Below are positions 30,610 to 36,521 of a DNA stretch of 39,220 nucleotides, piece by piece; position 1 is the first letter of the stretch; every line of letters starts with the position of its first letter. This DNA is from a virus. The stretch lies in the IMG/VR virus record IMGVR_UViG_3300026483_000880, positions 1-39,220 of that record; one strand, 5' to 3'. The notes beneath the pieces were generated by a model. That model made no database searches. It was not told where the DNA came from and was given only the letters and a program-made list of their open reading frames with translations. A program made the position numbers and the translations under genes.

Positions 30610-30789
30610 ATGAAAAAAGTTTTAAGTATTTTAAAAAGCATTGTAAGAGGATTGTCAAACCAATATTTCAGATTAATGGGATTTTTATGGATTTTTGCAT
30701 CTTTTGCCTATATTGGAGACCCTGAATTCTGGACAGTTTTAGGGTTTGGGACTGTATTTACAGGTATTCAAAGTATTATTGAAAAATAG
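30610..30789 (+). CDS. Small membrane protein (59 aa)
   Basis: Starts MKKVLSILKSIVRGLSNQYFRLMG and continues with one or two hydrophobic segments (FLWIFASFAYIG; VLGFGTVFTGIQSII), ending in EK. It is too short to classify. The basic start and two short helices would suit a small inner-membrane effector. It follows the SWIM-type gene by 5 bases, so it is probably in the same operon. Confidence 0.55.
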   Translation: MKKVLSILKSIVRGLSNQYFRLMGFLWIFASFAYIGDPEFWTVLGFGTVFTGIQSIIEK

Positions 30790-30876
30790 TAAGATAATAA
30801 TCAATAAATGGTAATTATCCAAGAGTAAAACAGATAAATACTCTATAACAATTTTAAAAAAATCATAATTTTTAAT

Positions 30877-31425
30877 ATGGCATTACAAATAGGTGGGCAA
30901 ATTAGCCTTTCAAATATTACCGCAGAAATGGGACAAATTAATTCAAACGTTAGTTTGGGTGGTTTATCAACTCATTCAACTCTAAATGATCAGAGTCCAA
31001 GTAAACCGAATGAATCACAGCCACATGCTATGTCTGAGTTCTTTGCTTATGACCATTCCTACTCAAGTCTTAAAAATCTTATGGGAAGTTCAGAAGTTTC
31101 CACACGTGTTAAATGGTTTGATGTATGTTTAGAAGATATGAAATTCTTCTACTTCCATAATGGAACCGGTAAATTACCGTTAGTTGGAAATTATATTTAC
31201 ACAAATCAATCCGGCTCGTTGACCGGGACTGCTCACATTAAAATACAAGGTGTTGAAGATTTCGATAAAGCAGAAATTGTTATAGCAACAGTTTCAGGTG
31301 GAAGAGTTACATCGATTAATTCATGTGAAGGTATTGGAGAAGGACCGAACGATCCAGGTTTGAATCCAGGACCAAGTGAACCAAGCGAACCAGGCTCAGG
31401 CGACGAAGATCCATTCAGAAGATAG
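30877..31425 (+). CDS. Short virion-type protein, possible fibre or baseplate-associated (182 aa)
   Basis: The start ALQIGGQISLSNITAEMGQ resembles the N-termini of short phage virion proteins with the I.LS.I..E.G pattern (S.I..E.gg..p.sLseyy), with AMSEFFAYDHS continuing that theme. The middle is a beta-rich domain (WFDVCLEDMKFFYFHNGTG; GTAHIKIQGVEDFDKAEIVI). The end is Pro/Gly/Ser-rich (GPNDPGLNPGPSEPSEPG). It is followed by a strong terminator and so is a single-gene unit. Which virion part it belongs to is unknown. Confidence 0.65.
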   Translation: MALQIGGQISLSNITAEMGQINSNVSLGGLSTHSTLNDQSPSKPNESQPHAMSEFFAYDHSYSSLKNLMGSSEVSTRVKWFDVCLEDMKFFYFHNGTGKLPLVGNYIYTNQSGSLTGTAHIKIQGVEDFDKAEIVIATVSGGRVTSINSCEGIGEGPNDPGLNPGPSEPSEPGSGDEDPFRR

Positions 31426-31458
31426 GACAAATAATATAGCTATTATTTAACATTAAAG

Positions 31459-31488
31459 AAAGTGAGATTTATTCTCACTTTTTTTTTG
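31459..31488 (+). terminator. Rho-independent terminator
   Basis: 9-bp stem AAAGTGAGA / TCTCACTTT with a TTTAT loop, followed by a T-run, 33 bases after the stop of the 30877 gene. Confidence 0.85.
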
Positions 31489-31519
31489 CTAAACAGTGAA
31501 ACAAACACACCCTCCCTGA

Positions 31520-31527
31520 TATAAATA
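31520..31527 (+). promoter_or_regulatory. TATAAATA late-type box
   Basis: TATAAATA, the T4 late consensus, 8 bases before the ATG at 31535 and just ahead of the tRNA cluster. It may drive the small gene and the tRNAs. Confidence 0.35.
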
Positions 31528-31534
31528 CAGTAAC

Positions 31535-31636
31535 ATGAACAAATTGAAAATCAAATTGAAAATGTGGATTATAGAAAAAACTATTCCAATTTGGTTTAGA
31601 GGTTTAAAGAAGCCTCGTTTGTGGAACGTTCTTTGA
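31535..31636 (+). CDS. Possible tiny basic protein (33 aa)
   Basis: MNKLKIKLKMWIIEKTIPIW, then FRGLKKPRLWNVL: short, basic and amphipathic. It has a TATAAATA box 8 bases upstream and lies between a terminator and the tRNA cluster. It may be real or just the leader of the tRNA transcript; no function can be given. Confidence 0.35.
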   Translation: MNKLKIKLKMWIIEKTIPIWFRGLKKPRLWNVL

Positions 31637-31659
31637 ATTATAGGTTGTAAGTACTAAAT

Positions 31660-31745
31660 GCTCGAGTGGTGGAATTGGTAGACACGATGGACTTAAAATC
31701 CATTGAGCAGTAATGTTCGTGCGGGTTCAAGTCCCGCCTCGAGTA
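31660..31745 (+). tRNA. tRNA-Leu (anticodon UAA)
   Basis: 86-base Leu-type tRNA with a long variable arm. Anticodon loop ACTTAAAAT shows UAA. T-arm GCGGG-TTCAAGT-CCCGC. Acceptor stem 7 bp with one G-U pair at the end. CCA is not encoded. Reads UUA codons, which are common in AT-rich phage genes. Confidence 0.9.
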
Positions 31746-31899
31746 CAACATAGAAAAGCAAGAGATAAAGGTAAACTCCATATACACTATGGTCCGGCCG
31801 AAACAGCGTATCAAATTCTAACAAGGAGACTGACGAGTCTCGCGCTTAAGGGTAGCTTCTTTTCTTTATAATTCACAAATCAAATTAAACTTAACGAAT
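31746..31899. other. Spacer between tRNA genes with a hairpin
   Basis: 154 bases without a recognisable gene, unusually GC-rich in parts (GGTCCGGCCGAAAC; GTCTCGCG). It contains a 5-bp hairpin GAGAC-TGACGA-GTCTC (31826-31841). It could be a tRNA-processing spacer or a small structured RNA. Confidence 0.3.
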
Positions 31900-31973
31900 G
31901 GACTAGTAGCTCAGCTGGATAGAGCATCGCCCTTCTAAGGCGACGGTCGTAGGTTCGAATCCTACCTGGTTCA
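31900..31973 (+). tRNA. tRNA-Arg (anticodon UCU)
   Basis: 74 bases, cloverleaf complete: acceptor GGACTAG / CTGGTTC with wobble pairs, anticodon stem TCGCC / GGCGA around CTTCTAA (anticodon UCU), T-arm GTAGG-TTCGAAT-CCTAC. Reads AGA, the commonest Arg codon in this DNA. Confidence 0.92.
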
Positions 31974-31977
31974 CAAT

Positions 31978-32050
31978 GATCTCTTAGCTCAGTTGGTAGA
32001 GCATCACACTTTTAATGTGAGGGTCCAGGGTTCGAGCCCCTGAGGGATCA
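31978..32050 (+). tRNA. tRNA-Lys (anticodon UUU)
   Basis: 73 bases: acceptor GATCTCT / AGGGATC, anticodon stem TCACA / TGTGA around CTTTTAA (UUU), T-arm CAGGG-TTCGAGC-CCCTG. Reads AAA/AAG, very frequent here. Confidence 0.92.
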
Positions 32051-32059
32051 CGAATATAT

Positions 32060-32133
32060 ACTCTTGTAGCTCAATCGGTTAGAGCAGGATCCTTATACGG
32101 TCAAGGTTACGGGTTCAAGTCCCGTCGAGAGTA
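32060..32133 (+). tRNA. tRNA-Ile (probable anticodon UAU)
   Basis: 74 bases: acceptor ACTCTTG / CGAGAGT, D-arm, anticodon loop CTTATAC with T33 and anticodon UAU, T-arm ACGGG-TTCAAGT-CCCGT. One anticodon-stem pair (27-43) is a G-A mismatch. UAU is rare in bacteria, where AUA is normally read by a lysidine-modified CAU tRNA. Identity follows from the anticodon only, so it carries some doubt. Confidence 0.72.
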
Positions 32134-32142
32134 CCCTTTAAT

Positions 32143-32385
32143 ATGAAAGAATTTAATAAAGAAGAAATTAACAGAATAATAGAAATGGCATGGGAAGACA
32201 GAACTCCATTTAGCGCCATAGAATTTCAATTTGGTATTAAAGAAAATGATGTTAGAAAAATAATGAGATCTAACATGAAAGAATCTTCATTTAAGATGTG
32301 GAGAAAAAGAGTTAAGGGTAGAAAAACCAAACACAACTTCTCTCCTTCTGATTTTAGATTTAAATCAAGCAACCAAAAAAATTAA
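32143..32385 (+). CDS. DUF2805/TIGR03643-like protein (80 aa)
   Basis: MKEFNKEEINRIIEMAWEDR followed by TPFSAIEFQFGIKENDVRKIM, SSFKMWRKRVKGRKTKH matches this short helix-turn-helix-looking family found in many bacteria including marine Bacteroidetes. The function is unknown; a small DNA- or RNA-binding regulator is plausible from basic residues and the HTH-like spacing. The start is 9 bases after the last tRNA, so it may be transcribed with the tRNAs. Confidence 0.88.
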   Translation: MKEFNKEEINRIIEMAWEDRTPFSAIEFQFGIKENDVRKIMRSNMKESSFKMWRKRVKGRKTKHNFSPSDFRFKSSNQKN

Positions 32386-32393
32386 ATCTAAGA

Positions 32394-32726
32394 ATGTACA
32401 AGAAGGAAATAATAAAATTATGGAATCATTTTAAAAGGTGGTTTATTTCTAAAGTCTTAAAAAAGAAGATAACATTTACAAGTGACGATTGGACAGGAGA
32501 AGTAGAAGTGTACTATTATAAAGGTGAAACTAGAATGACATGGTCTAGGGGAAATAACGCAATGCCAGATGGTGTTAGAAATAGAGCGTTTATCTTTTGC
32601 CATTCAGATACTGCACGTCATATACCTGAAGGATATTGCAAGTTCTTATACACTATAATAATACCAGAAGGATGGACAAACTCTGGAGAACAGTTTACGG
32701 TAACTAGGTATATTAAACATTCTTAA
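32394..32726 (+). CDS. Unknown basic protein (110 aa)
   Basis: Strongly basic, aromatic N-terminus (YKKEIIKLWNHFKRWFISKVLKKK) followed by an alpha/beta body (TSDDWTGEVEVYYYKGETRMTWSRG; FLYTIIIPEGWTNSGEQF). No motif is recognised. The body suggests a small beta-domain protein; the N-terminus could contact membrane or nucleic acid. Confidence 0.65.
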   Translation: MYKKEIIKLWNHFKRWFISKVLKKKITFTSDDWTGEVEVYYYKGETRMTWSRGNNAMPDGVRNRAFIFCHSDTARHIPEGYCKFLYTIIIPEGWTNSGEQFTVTRYIKHS

Positions 32727-32745
32727 AATTTGGAGTATAAATACC

Positions 32746-32970
32746 ATGACAGGAACAGAATACATGGATTTATCCATAGAAAATACATTTAACGTACTAA
32801 CAGGAGCTCAAACCTTCGAAGAGATATTACTCAACGCAACAGAACCGCCTATATTCTTTATAGAACCTGGTGAAGGCCTAGATAACGATCAAATAGACGT
32901 AATGATAGAACATTATGAATATTTTGAACAGTATGAGAAGTGTGGTCTTCTACTTAAAATGAAATCTTAA
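32746..32970 (+). CDS. Unknown acidic protein (74 aa)
   Basis: Acidic helical protein (SIENTFNVLTGAQTFEEILL; ALDNDQ-type region IEPGEGLDNDQIDVMIEHYE) ending basic (CGLLLKMKS). A TATAAATA box lies about 10 bases before the start (near 32736). Function unknown. Confidence 0.65.
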   Translation: MTGTEYMDLSIENTFNVLTGAQTFEEILLNATEPPIFFIEPGEGLDNDQIDVMIEHYEYFEQYEKCGLLLKMKS

Positions 32971-33037
32971 TACTATATCATTCTACTCTTTTACGTAAAA
33001 TGACTCTTATGGAGCTACTTATGAATATATAAGTTAT

Positions 33038-33058
33038 ATGAATGCACAACGCGTTCAT
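33038..33058. other. Small hairpin before the holin-like gene
   Basis: ATGAATGC-ACAAC-GCGTTCAT can form an 8-bp stem with one G-T pair. It has no proper T-run afterwards, so it may be a leader structure rather than a terminator. Confidence 0.3.
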
Positions 33059-33078
33059 TCTTAAAAATAGTGAAAGTC

Positions 33079-33357
33079 ATGAAAAAACTTATAAGTTGGA
33101 TTAGCCAAATCTTACGAGACGAAAGAGGCAATCCATCATCAAAAAGAGTTGTTGGCGTACTAGCTGGTCTTAGTTTATGTGTTACATTAATAATGAACCA
33201 ATTTACTGATATAGCAATAGCGCCCTCAGACACACTAGTTAATGCAGTTGCTGCCCTTGCTTTCGGAGCCTTGGGTTTATCTTCAGCTGATAAGATTTGG
33301 GGTAAACTCCAAGGAAAAGAAGAAGCTAAAGAAGAAGCTAAAGAGGAAGAACTTTAA
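33079..33357 (+). CDS. Holin-like two-helix membrane protein (92 aa)
   Basis: Start placed at the ATG at 33079; a GTG at 33070 would add three residues. A basic N-terminus (MKKLISWISQILRDERGNPSSKR) is followed by two membrane segments (VVGVLAGLSLCVTLIMNQF; LVNAVAALAFGALGLSSAD) separated by a short loop, and a Lys/Glu tail. This is the layout of class II holins, and a similar phrase (SSKR.VGVL...GLSS.DK.W) is remembered from Bacteroidetes phage membrane proteins. A strong terminator follows at 33391. Holin is likely but not proven. Confidence 0.68.
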   Translation: MKKLISWISQILRDERGNPSSKRVVGVLAGLSLCVTLIMNQFTDIAIAPSDTLVNAVAALAFGALGLSSADKIWGKLQGKEEAKEEAKEEEL

Positions 33358-33390
33358 GAAAGAAGCGTAAGCGATTAGCATAATCTAAAT

Positions 33391-33420
33391 AAAGGGACAG
33401 AGAAATCTGTCCCTTTTTAC
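33391..33420 (+). terminator. Rho-independent terminator
   Basis: Perfect 11-bp stem AAAGGGACAGA / TCTGTCCCTTT with a GAAA loop and following T-run, 34 bases after the holin-like gene. Confidence 0.9.
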
Positions 33421-33470
33421 ATTATATTCATTAAGATATAATTATTCGTATATGAAACATTTATATTTAG

Positions 33471-34292
33471 ATGAATATAATTAGTAACAAAACTAATAAG
33501 ATGATAGCACACGTATTCGACGTAGATGGGACACTAACCCCAAGCAGGCTTTCAATGGATCCTAAATTTAAAAAATACTTTTTAAAATGGATGAAAGGTA
33601 AAACTGTAATATTCGTAACAGGATCAGATAAAGATAAAACAATCGAACAAATAGGATTAGATGTATGGAATGAAGCAACTGCATGCATGCAGTCTTGTGG
33701 AAATCATATATTTGTTAAAGGAGAAGAGGTTTCTAGAAATTCTTGGAAAGCCGATGAAGGATTGATTTCTTTACTTGAACAATTTTTGGTAATTTCTAAA
33801 TATAGAAAAAGAACATCAAACCACATTGAACACAGAATAGGACTTTGTAATTTTTCAGTAATTGGAAGAGATTGTTCTCAAAGAGAAAGAGAAGACTATG
33901 CAGAATGGGATGATTTCAATAAGGAACGATTAGATATGGCACAACTCATTAATGAAAACTTCCCTGAATTAGAGGCTTCGGTCGGTGGTCAAATCTCAAT
34001 AGACATACACCCTAAAGGAGCAAACAAGAGTCAAGCTAAGAAATGGATCTTAGAAAATATAGGAGAAGATACGGTTATTAGATTCTATGGAGATAAAACT
34101 GAAAAAGGAGGAAATGACTATGACCTTGCTAATGTTTTAAAATTACCTCATGAAGTATTTCAGGTTAAAGATTGGGAACATACTTATAGAATATTAAAGG
34201 ACAGTAAGAAAAGAGATAAATGGCTCGTAGACCAATATAATAGAAATAGATCTTCAGCAGATCAGATTAATAACATTGATGACATAAAATAA
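33471..34292 (+). CDS. Eukaryotic-type phosphomannomutase (HAD family)
   Basis: Converts mannose 6-phosphate to mannose 1-phosphate, feeding GDP-mannose. It follows the alpha-PMM1/HAD family rather than the larger bacterial ManB type: FDVDGTLT (nucleophile Asp17, Asp19), VTGSD, NFSVIGRDCSQREREDYAEWD, GGQISIDIHPKGANKSQ and FYGDKTEKGGNDYDLAN (metal-binding acidic loop). 273 residues is close to the family's usual 240-260. Start could also be Met11. This family is typical of eukaryotes and scattered in bacteria, so a phage copy is unusual. Its neighbours are a small membrane protein and a hydroxylase. Confidence 0.92.
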   Translation: MNIISNKTNKMIAHVFDVDGTLTPSRLSMDPKFKKYFLKWMKGKTVIFVTGSDKDKTIEQIGLDVWNEATACMQSCGNHIFVKGEEVSRNSWKADEGLISLLEQFLVISKYRKRTSNHIEHRIGLCNFSVIGRDCSQREREDYAEWDDFNKERLDMAQLINENFPELEASVGGQISIDIHPKGANKSQAKKWILENIGEDTVIRFYGDKTEKGGNDYDLANVLKLPHEVFQVKDWEHTYRILKDSKKRDKWLVDQYNRNRSSADQINNIDDIK

Positions 34293-34411
34293 TGGTTATA
34301 AAAATAATATTAGGTGCATTTGTAATATCATGGGTTGGAATAATCTATTCAATGATAACCGCCCCTCTAGTTGATGAAAACGGCAATATCATTAAAGAAG
34401 AGGATAAATAG
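34292..34411 (+). CDS. Tiny membrane protein (39 aa)
   Basis: MVIKIILGAFVISWVGIIYS gives one membrane helix followed by an acidic tail (DENGNIIKEEDK). Its ATG overlaps the stop of the phosphomannomutase gene (TAATG), so it is translationally coupled. Confidence 0.5.
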   Translation: MVIKIILGAFVISWVGIIYSMITAPLVDENGNIIKEEDK

Positions 34412-34414
34412 AAT

Positions 34415-35008
34415 ATGAAAGCACATACCTTTAAAACACCTGAAAATCATGCAACTGATTTCTATTATTTTGATAATGGATTCGATTCAGCAGAATTAGA
34501 GAAAATATCTAAAATGGTAGGAGAACTCCCGTTTTATAATGCAACTACAGCTGCTGGTGAAATAGACTCAAGAAAATCTAAATTAAAATGGATTCCACAA
34601 ACTAAAGAGTGGGATTGGCTTTATGAAAAATTAATGATGTTTGCAGAAACAGCAAATAATGAAATGTGGAATTTTGATTTAATATCTGCACCTGAAAATA
34701 TACAATACACAGAATATCATGGAACTAATATGGGTGAATATGGATGGCATCAAGATATTGGACCAAATGAATTATCTGTTAGAAAAGTTTCTATAACAGT
34801 TCAATTGTCAGACGATACTGAATATGAAGGAGGAGAACTATTATTTTGGATGGGTGGAAACAGCCTTGAAAATAATAATTTAATAGCACCGAGAGGAAAA
34901 GGAACCGTTGTCCTATTTCCAAGCTATATGGTCCATGCAGTTAAGCCAGTAACTAAAGGAATAAGAAAGTCATTCGTCCTGTGGTTAGGAGGAGGACATT
35001 ATAAATAA
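34415..35008 (+). CDS. 2-oxoglutarate/Fe(II)-dependent hydroxylase (prolyl-hydroxylase-like), 197 aa
   Basis: Has the complete Fe(II) triad H112-x-D114...H174 (GWHQD and YMVHAV) and the downstream Arg184 for 2-oxoglutarate, in the order of PKHD/prolyl 4-hydroxylase-type enzymes: SITVQLSDDTEYEGGELLFW between. It is soluble. The substrate is not encoded nearby, but the collagen-like fibre at 1125-4718 is an attractive candidate because Pro in Gly-X-Y repeats is the classical target of prolyl hydroxylases. Proteins of this type are also common in T4-like marine phages without known targets. Start fits well with no rival upstream. Confidence 0.88.
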   Translation: MKAHTFKTPENHATDFYYFDNGFDSAELEKISKMVGELPFYNATTAAGEIDSRKSKLKWIPQTKEWDWLYEKLMMFAETANNEMWNFDLISAPENIQYTEYHGTNMGEYGWHQDIGPNELSVRKVSITVQLSDDTEYEGGELLFWMGGNSLENNNLIAPRGKGTVVLFPSYMVHAVKPVTKGIRKSFVLWLGGGHYK

Positions 35009-35012
35009 ACAA

Positions 35013-35117
35013 ATGACAGATCCTGAAGACGAATACGACGACATTGAAAATACCGAATATGATGGTATATCAATAAACAAACCCACTGAATATAACGATG
35101 ACGATTATGACTACTGA
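35013..35117 (+). CDS. Tiny acidic protein (34 aa)
   Basis: MTDPEDEYDDIENTEYDG then SINKPTEYNDDDYDY: very acidic, no Arg, tyrosine-rich. It ends 1 base before the thioesterase start, so it is probably a translated leader or coupled mini-gene. Might mimic DNA, though that is speculation. Confidence 0.4.
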   Translation: MTDPEDEYDDIENTEYDGISINKPTEYNDDDYDY

Positions 35118-35118
35118 T

Positions 35119-35517
35119 ATGGAATTAATATCAACACATCCAGTAAAAAAATCAGACCTGGGTTTTCACGGAAATCTTTTTGGAGGTAAATTATTAGCAT
35201 GGGTAGATGCAGCTGGAGCTTCTTATGCTTCACAAGTATGTGATACTCCTCGAATGGTAACCGTTCTTATAGATGAATGTGTTTTTAAAAAACCAGCAAA
35301 GGAAGGACATCTACTAAAAATATATGGAGATGTAAAGAGCATAGGAAGAACGTCAGTCACTCTTTCTATTGAAGCAAGATCACATAATGTATATGACGGA
35401 AGACAAGCTATTATTCTAGCAACCAATATTAAATTTGTTAGAATAGATGAACAAGGAGAAGCTATTCCAGTAGGTCAAAAAGTTAAAGATAAATTTAAAA
35501 AATCAGAACAAAATTAA
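35119..35517 (+). CDS. Hotdog-fold acyl-CoA thioesterase, copy B
   Basis: Start placed at 35119 because it gives MELISTHPVKKSDLGFHGN exactly as in copy A (20686-21078); seven codons upstream are probably not used. Keeps NLFGGKLLAWVDAAGA and the presumed catalytic Asp. Roughly 80% of residues match copy A, with changes concentrated after residue 85. Two closely related copies in one genome on opposite strands point to a recent duplication or two acquisitions; their roles may differ by timing, as their promoters and neighbours differ. Confidence 0.9.
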   Translation: MELISTHPVKKSDLGFHGNLFGGKLLAWVDAAGASYASQVCDTPRMVTVLIDECVFKKPAKEGHLLKIYGDVKSIGRTSVTLSIEARSHNVYDGRQAIILATNIKFVRIDEQGEAIPVGQKVKDKFKKSEQN

Positions 35518-35559
35518 AGACACTCTGATATATACCCTAAACAAAATTATAACCAAAGA

Positions 35560-36048
35560 ATGAGAGCACTTATCGTAATTGCACAACCAAATATGAATAG
35601 TTTCGAACAGACTACAATGTTAAGAACTATTGCAAGAGTATTTGACGTATTAGAAATAAAACATGAAGTATTAGATCTTTATGTAAACGGAAAAGTAGGT
35701 CCTGAGGCTAAGCCAAAAAACTTTAATTTAAGAGTTAAAAATGCAACACATGTGTATATCATCGCAAATTCTGCATGGTTACCTTTAGTTGATTTATTCT
35801 TAGAACCATTTGATTTTGAAGGAAAGCATATTGAAGCTATGATTTCTCATAACAGATCTAAAAGTATTTGGAGATGGTTAAGTGCAGAATCTAGATTAGC
35901 ACAATCTGCGTTTGGTTCTTCTATTAAAAAATTATTTAAGATTAAGGCAAGTCACCTATGGGATGTAGATGAACTTACTAGACTTGAGAAGACAAATTAT
36001 ATTAAACAGATTAGAGAAGAAATCTTAAATGATTTCGATGCAAAGTAA
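35560..36048 (+). CDS. Flavodoxin-fold NAD(P)H-quinone-reductase-like protein (162 aa)
   Basis: MRALIVIAQPNMNSFEQTTM with the following helix and HEVLDLYVNG matches the Flavodoxin_2 family (RALIV.A.P...SF), and VYIIANSAWLPL fits the family's flavin-contacting strand. The Gly/Thr-rich active loop is only partly recognisable, so reduction chemistry is likely but the substrate unknown. It is followed by a terminator (36069) and probably co-transcribed with the thioesterase. Confidence 0.65.
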   Translation: MRALIVIAQPNMNSFEQTTMLRTIARVFDVLEIKHEVLDLYVNGKVGPEAKPKNFNLRVKNATHVYIIANSAWLPLVDLFLEPFDFEGKHIEAMISHNRSKSIWRWLSAESRLAQSAFGSSIKKLFKIKASHLWDVDELTRLEKTNYIKQIREEILNDFDAK

Positions 36049-36068
36049 TCTATTTTATAGTATATCAG

Positions 36069-36096
36069 AAGGGAATAAAGCAATTTATTCCTTTTT
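36069..36096 (+). terminator. Rho-independent terminator
   Basis: Stem AAGGGAATAAA / TTTATTCCTTT (one G-T pair) with a GCAA loop and T-run, 20 bases after the stop at 36048. Confidence 0.8.
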
Positions 36097-36117
36097 GGGG
36101 ACTAAATTGAAAATAAA

Positions 36118-36183
36118 TTGAAAATAAACAGCTAAAAGTTTTTTTATCTCAGATTTTTTGCTTATATTAGTATAGTAATAATC
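36118..36183 (+). promoter_or_regulatory. Conserved promoter-like element, copy 2
   Basis: Nearly identical to 29875-29940 over 66 bases (about three differences), 13 bases before the start at 36197. Includes the T-run, GCTTATATTAGTA and GTAATAAT. It also matches, less completely, the region before the paralogous gene starting at 13122. Confidence 0.65.
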
Positions 36184-36196
36184 AAACAAACAAAAT

Positions 36197-36520
36197 ATGT
36201 CAAACATCCTAACATTCGTACTTAGAAACTCTATGGGAGATTCAACAAACAATGGTCTATCTTCAAGAGAAGACTCTATTATTCTGCACTATGGCCCTGA
36301 TGCCGATTTAGCAGATTTAACCTTAATTCCAGATGATGAATTGGTTTTAGTAGAAAGACAGCTATTCGGAAAGGAAGCATGGTATGCAGTTCCTGCCGGA
36401 TTATACAAGAACAATAAACACACAATGTTTGGCGGCAATTTTATTCACACTTCAGACTCAAGATTTCCATCTTCTGCACCAATTGCAGTTCATGACAGAG
36501 TAGAATCTAATAACTATTAA
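36197..36520 (+). CDS. Small conserved phage protein, copy B (107 aa; paralogue at 12748)
   Basis: MSNILTFVLRNSMGD, SSREDSIILHYG, LIPDDELVLVER, YAVPAGLYKN, SDSRFPSSAP and VHDRVES, all shared with copy A on the other strand. It lacks the acidic tail of copy A and carries a short insertion after HYG (PDADLADLT). It lies between the conserved promoter-like element and the ligase gene, 1 base before it, so it is expressed with the ligase. Confidence 0.75.
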   Translation: MSNILTFVLRNSMGDSTNNGLSSREDSIILHYGPDADLADLTLIPDDELVLVERQLFGKEAWYAVPAGLYKNNKHTMFGGNFIHTSDSRFPSSAPIAVHDRVESNNY

Positions 36521-36521
36521 T

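Noticed and set aside
31800-31841. Hammerhead-ribozyme-like core pieces (GAAAC at 31800-31804, CTGACGA at 31830-31836)
   Set aside because: The two core pieces are present, but no set of three stems can be drawn in any of the circular orders; only one 5-bp hairpin forms.
33038-33058. Terminator after the 32746 gene
   Set aside because: The stem has no following T-run and lies next to the start of the holin-like gene; kept only as a weak hairpin.
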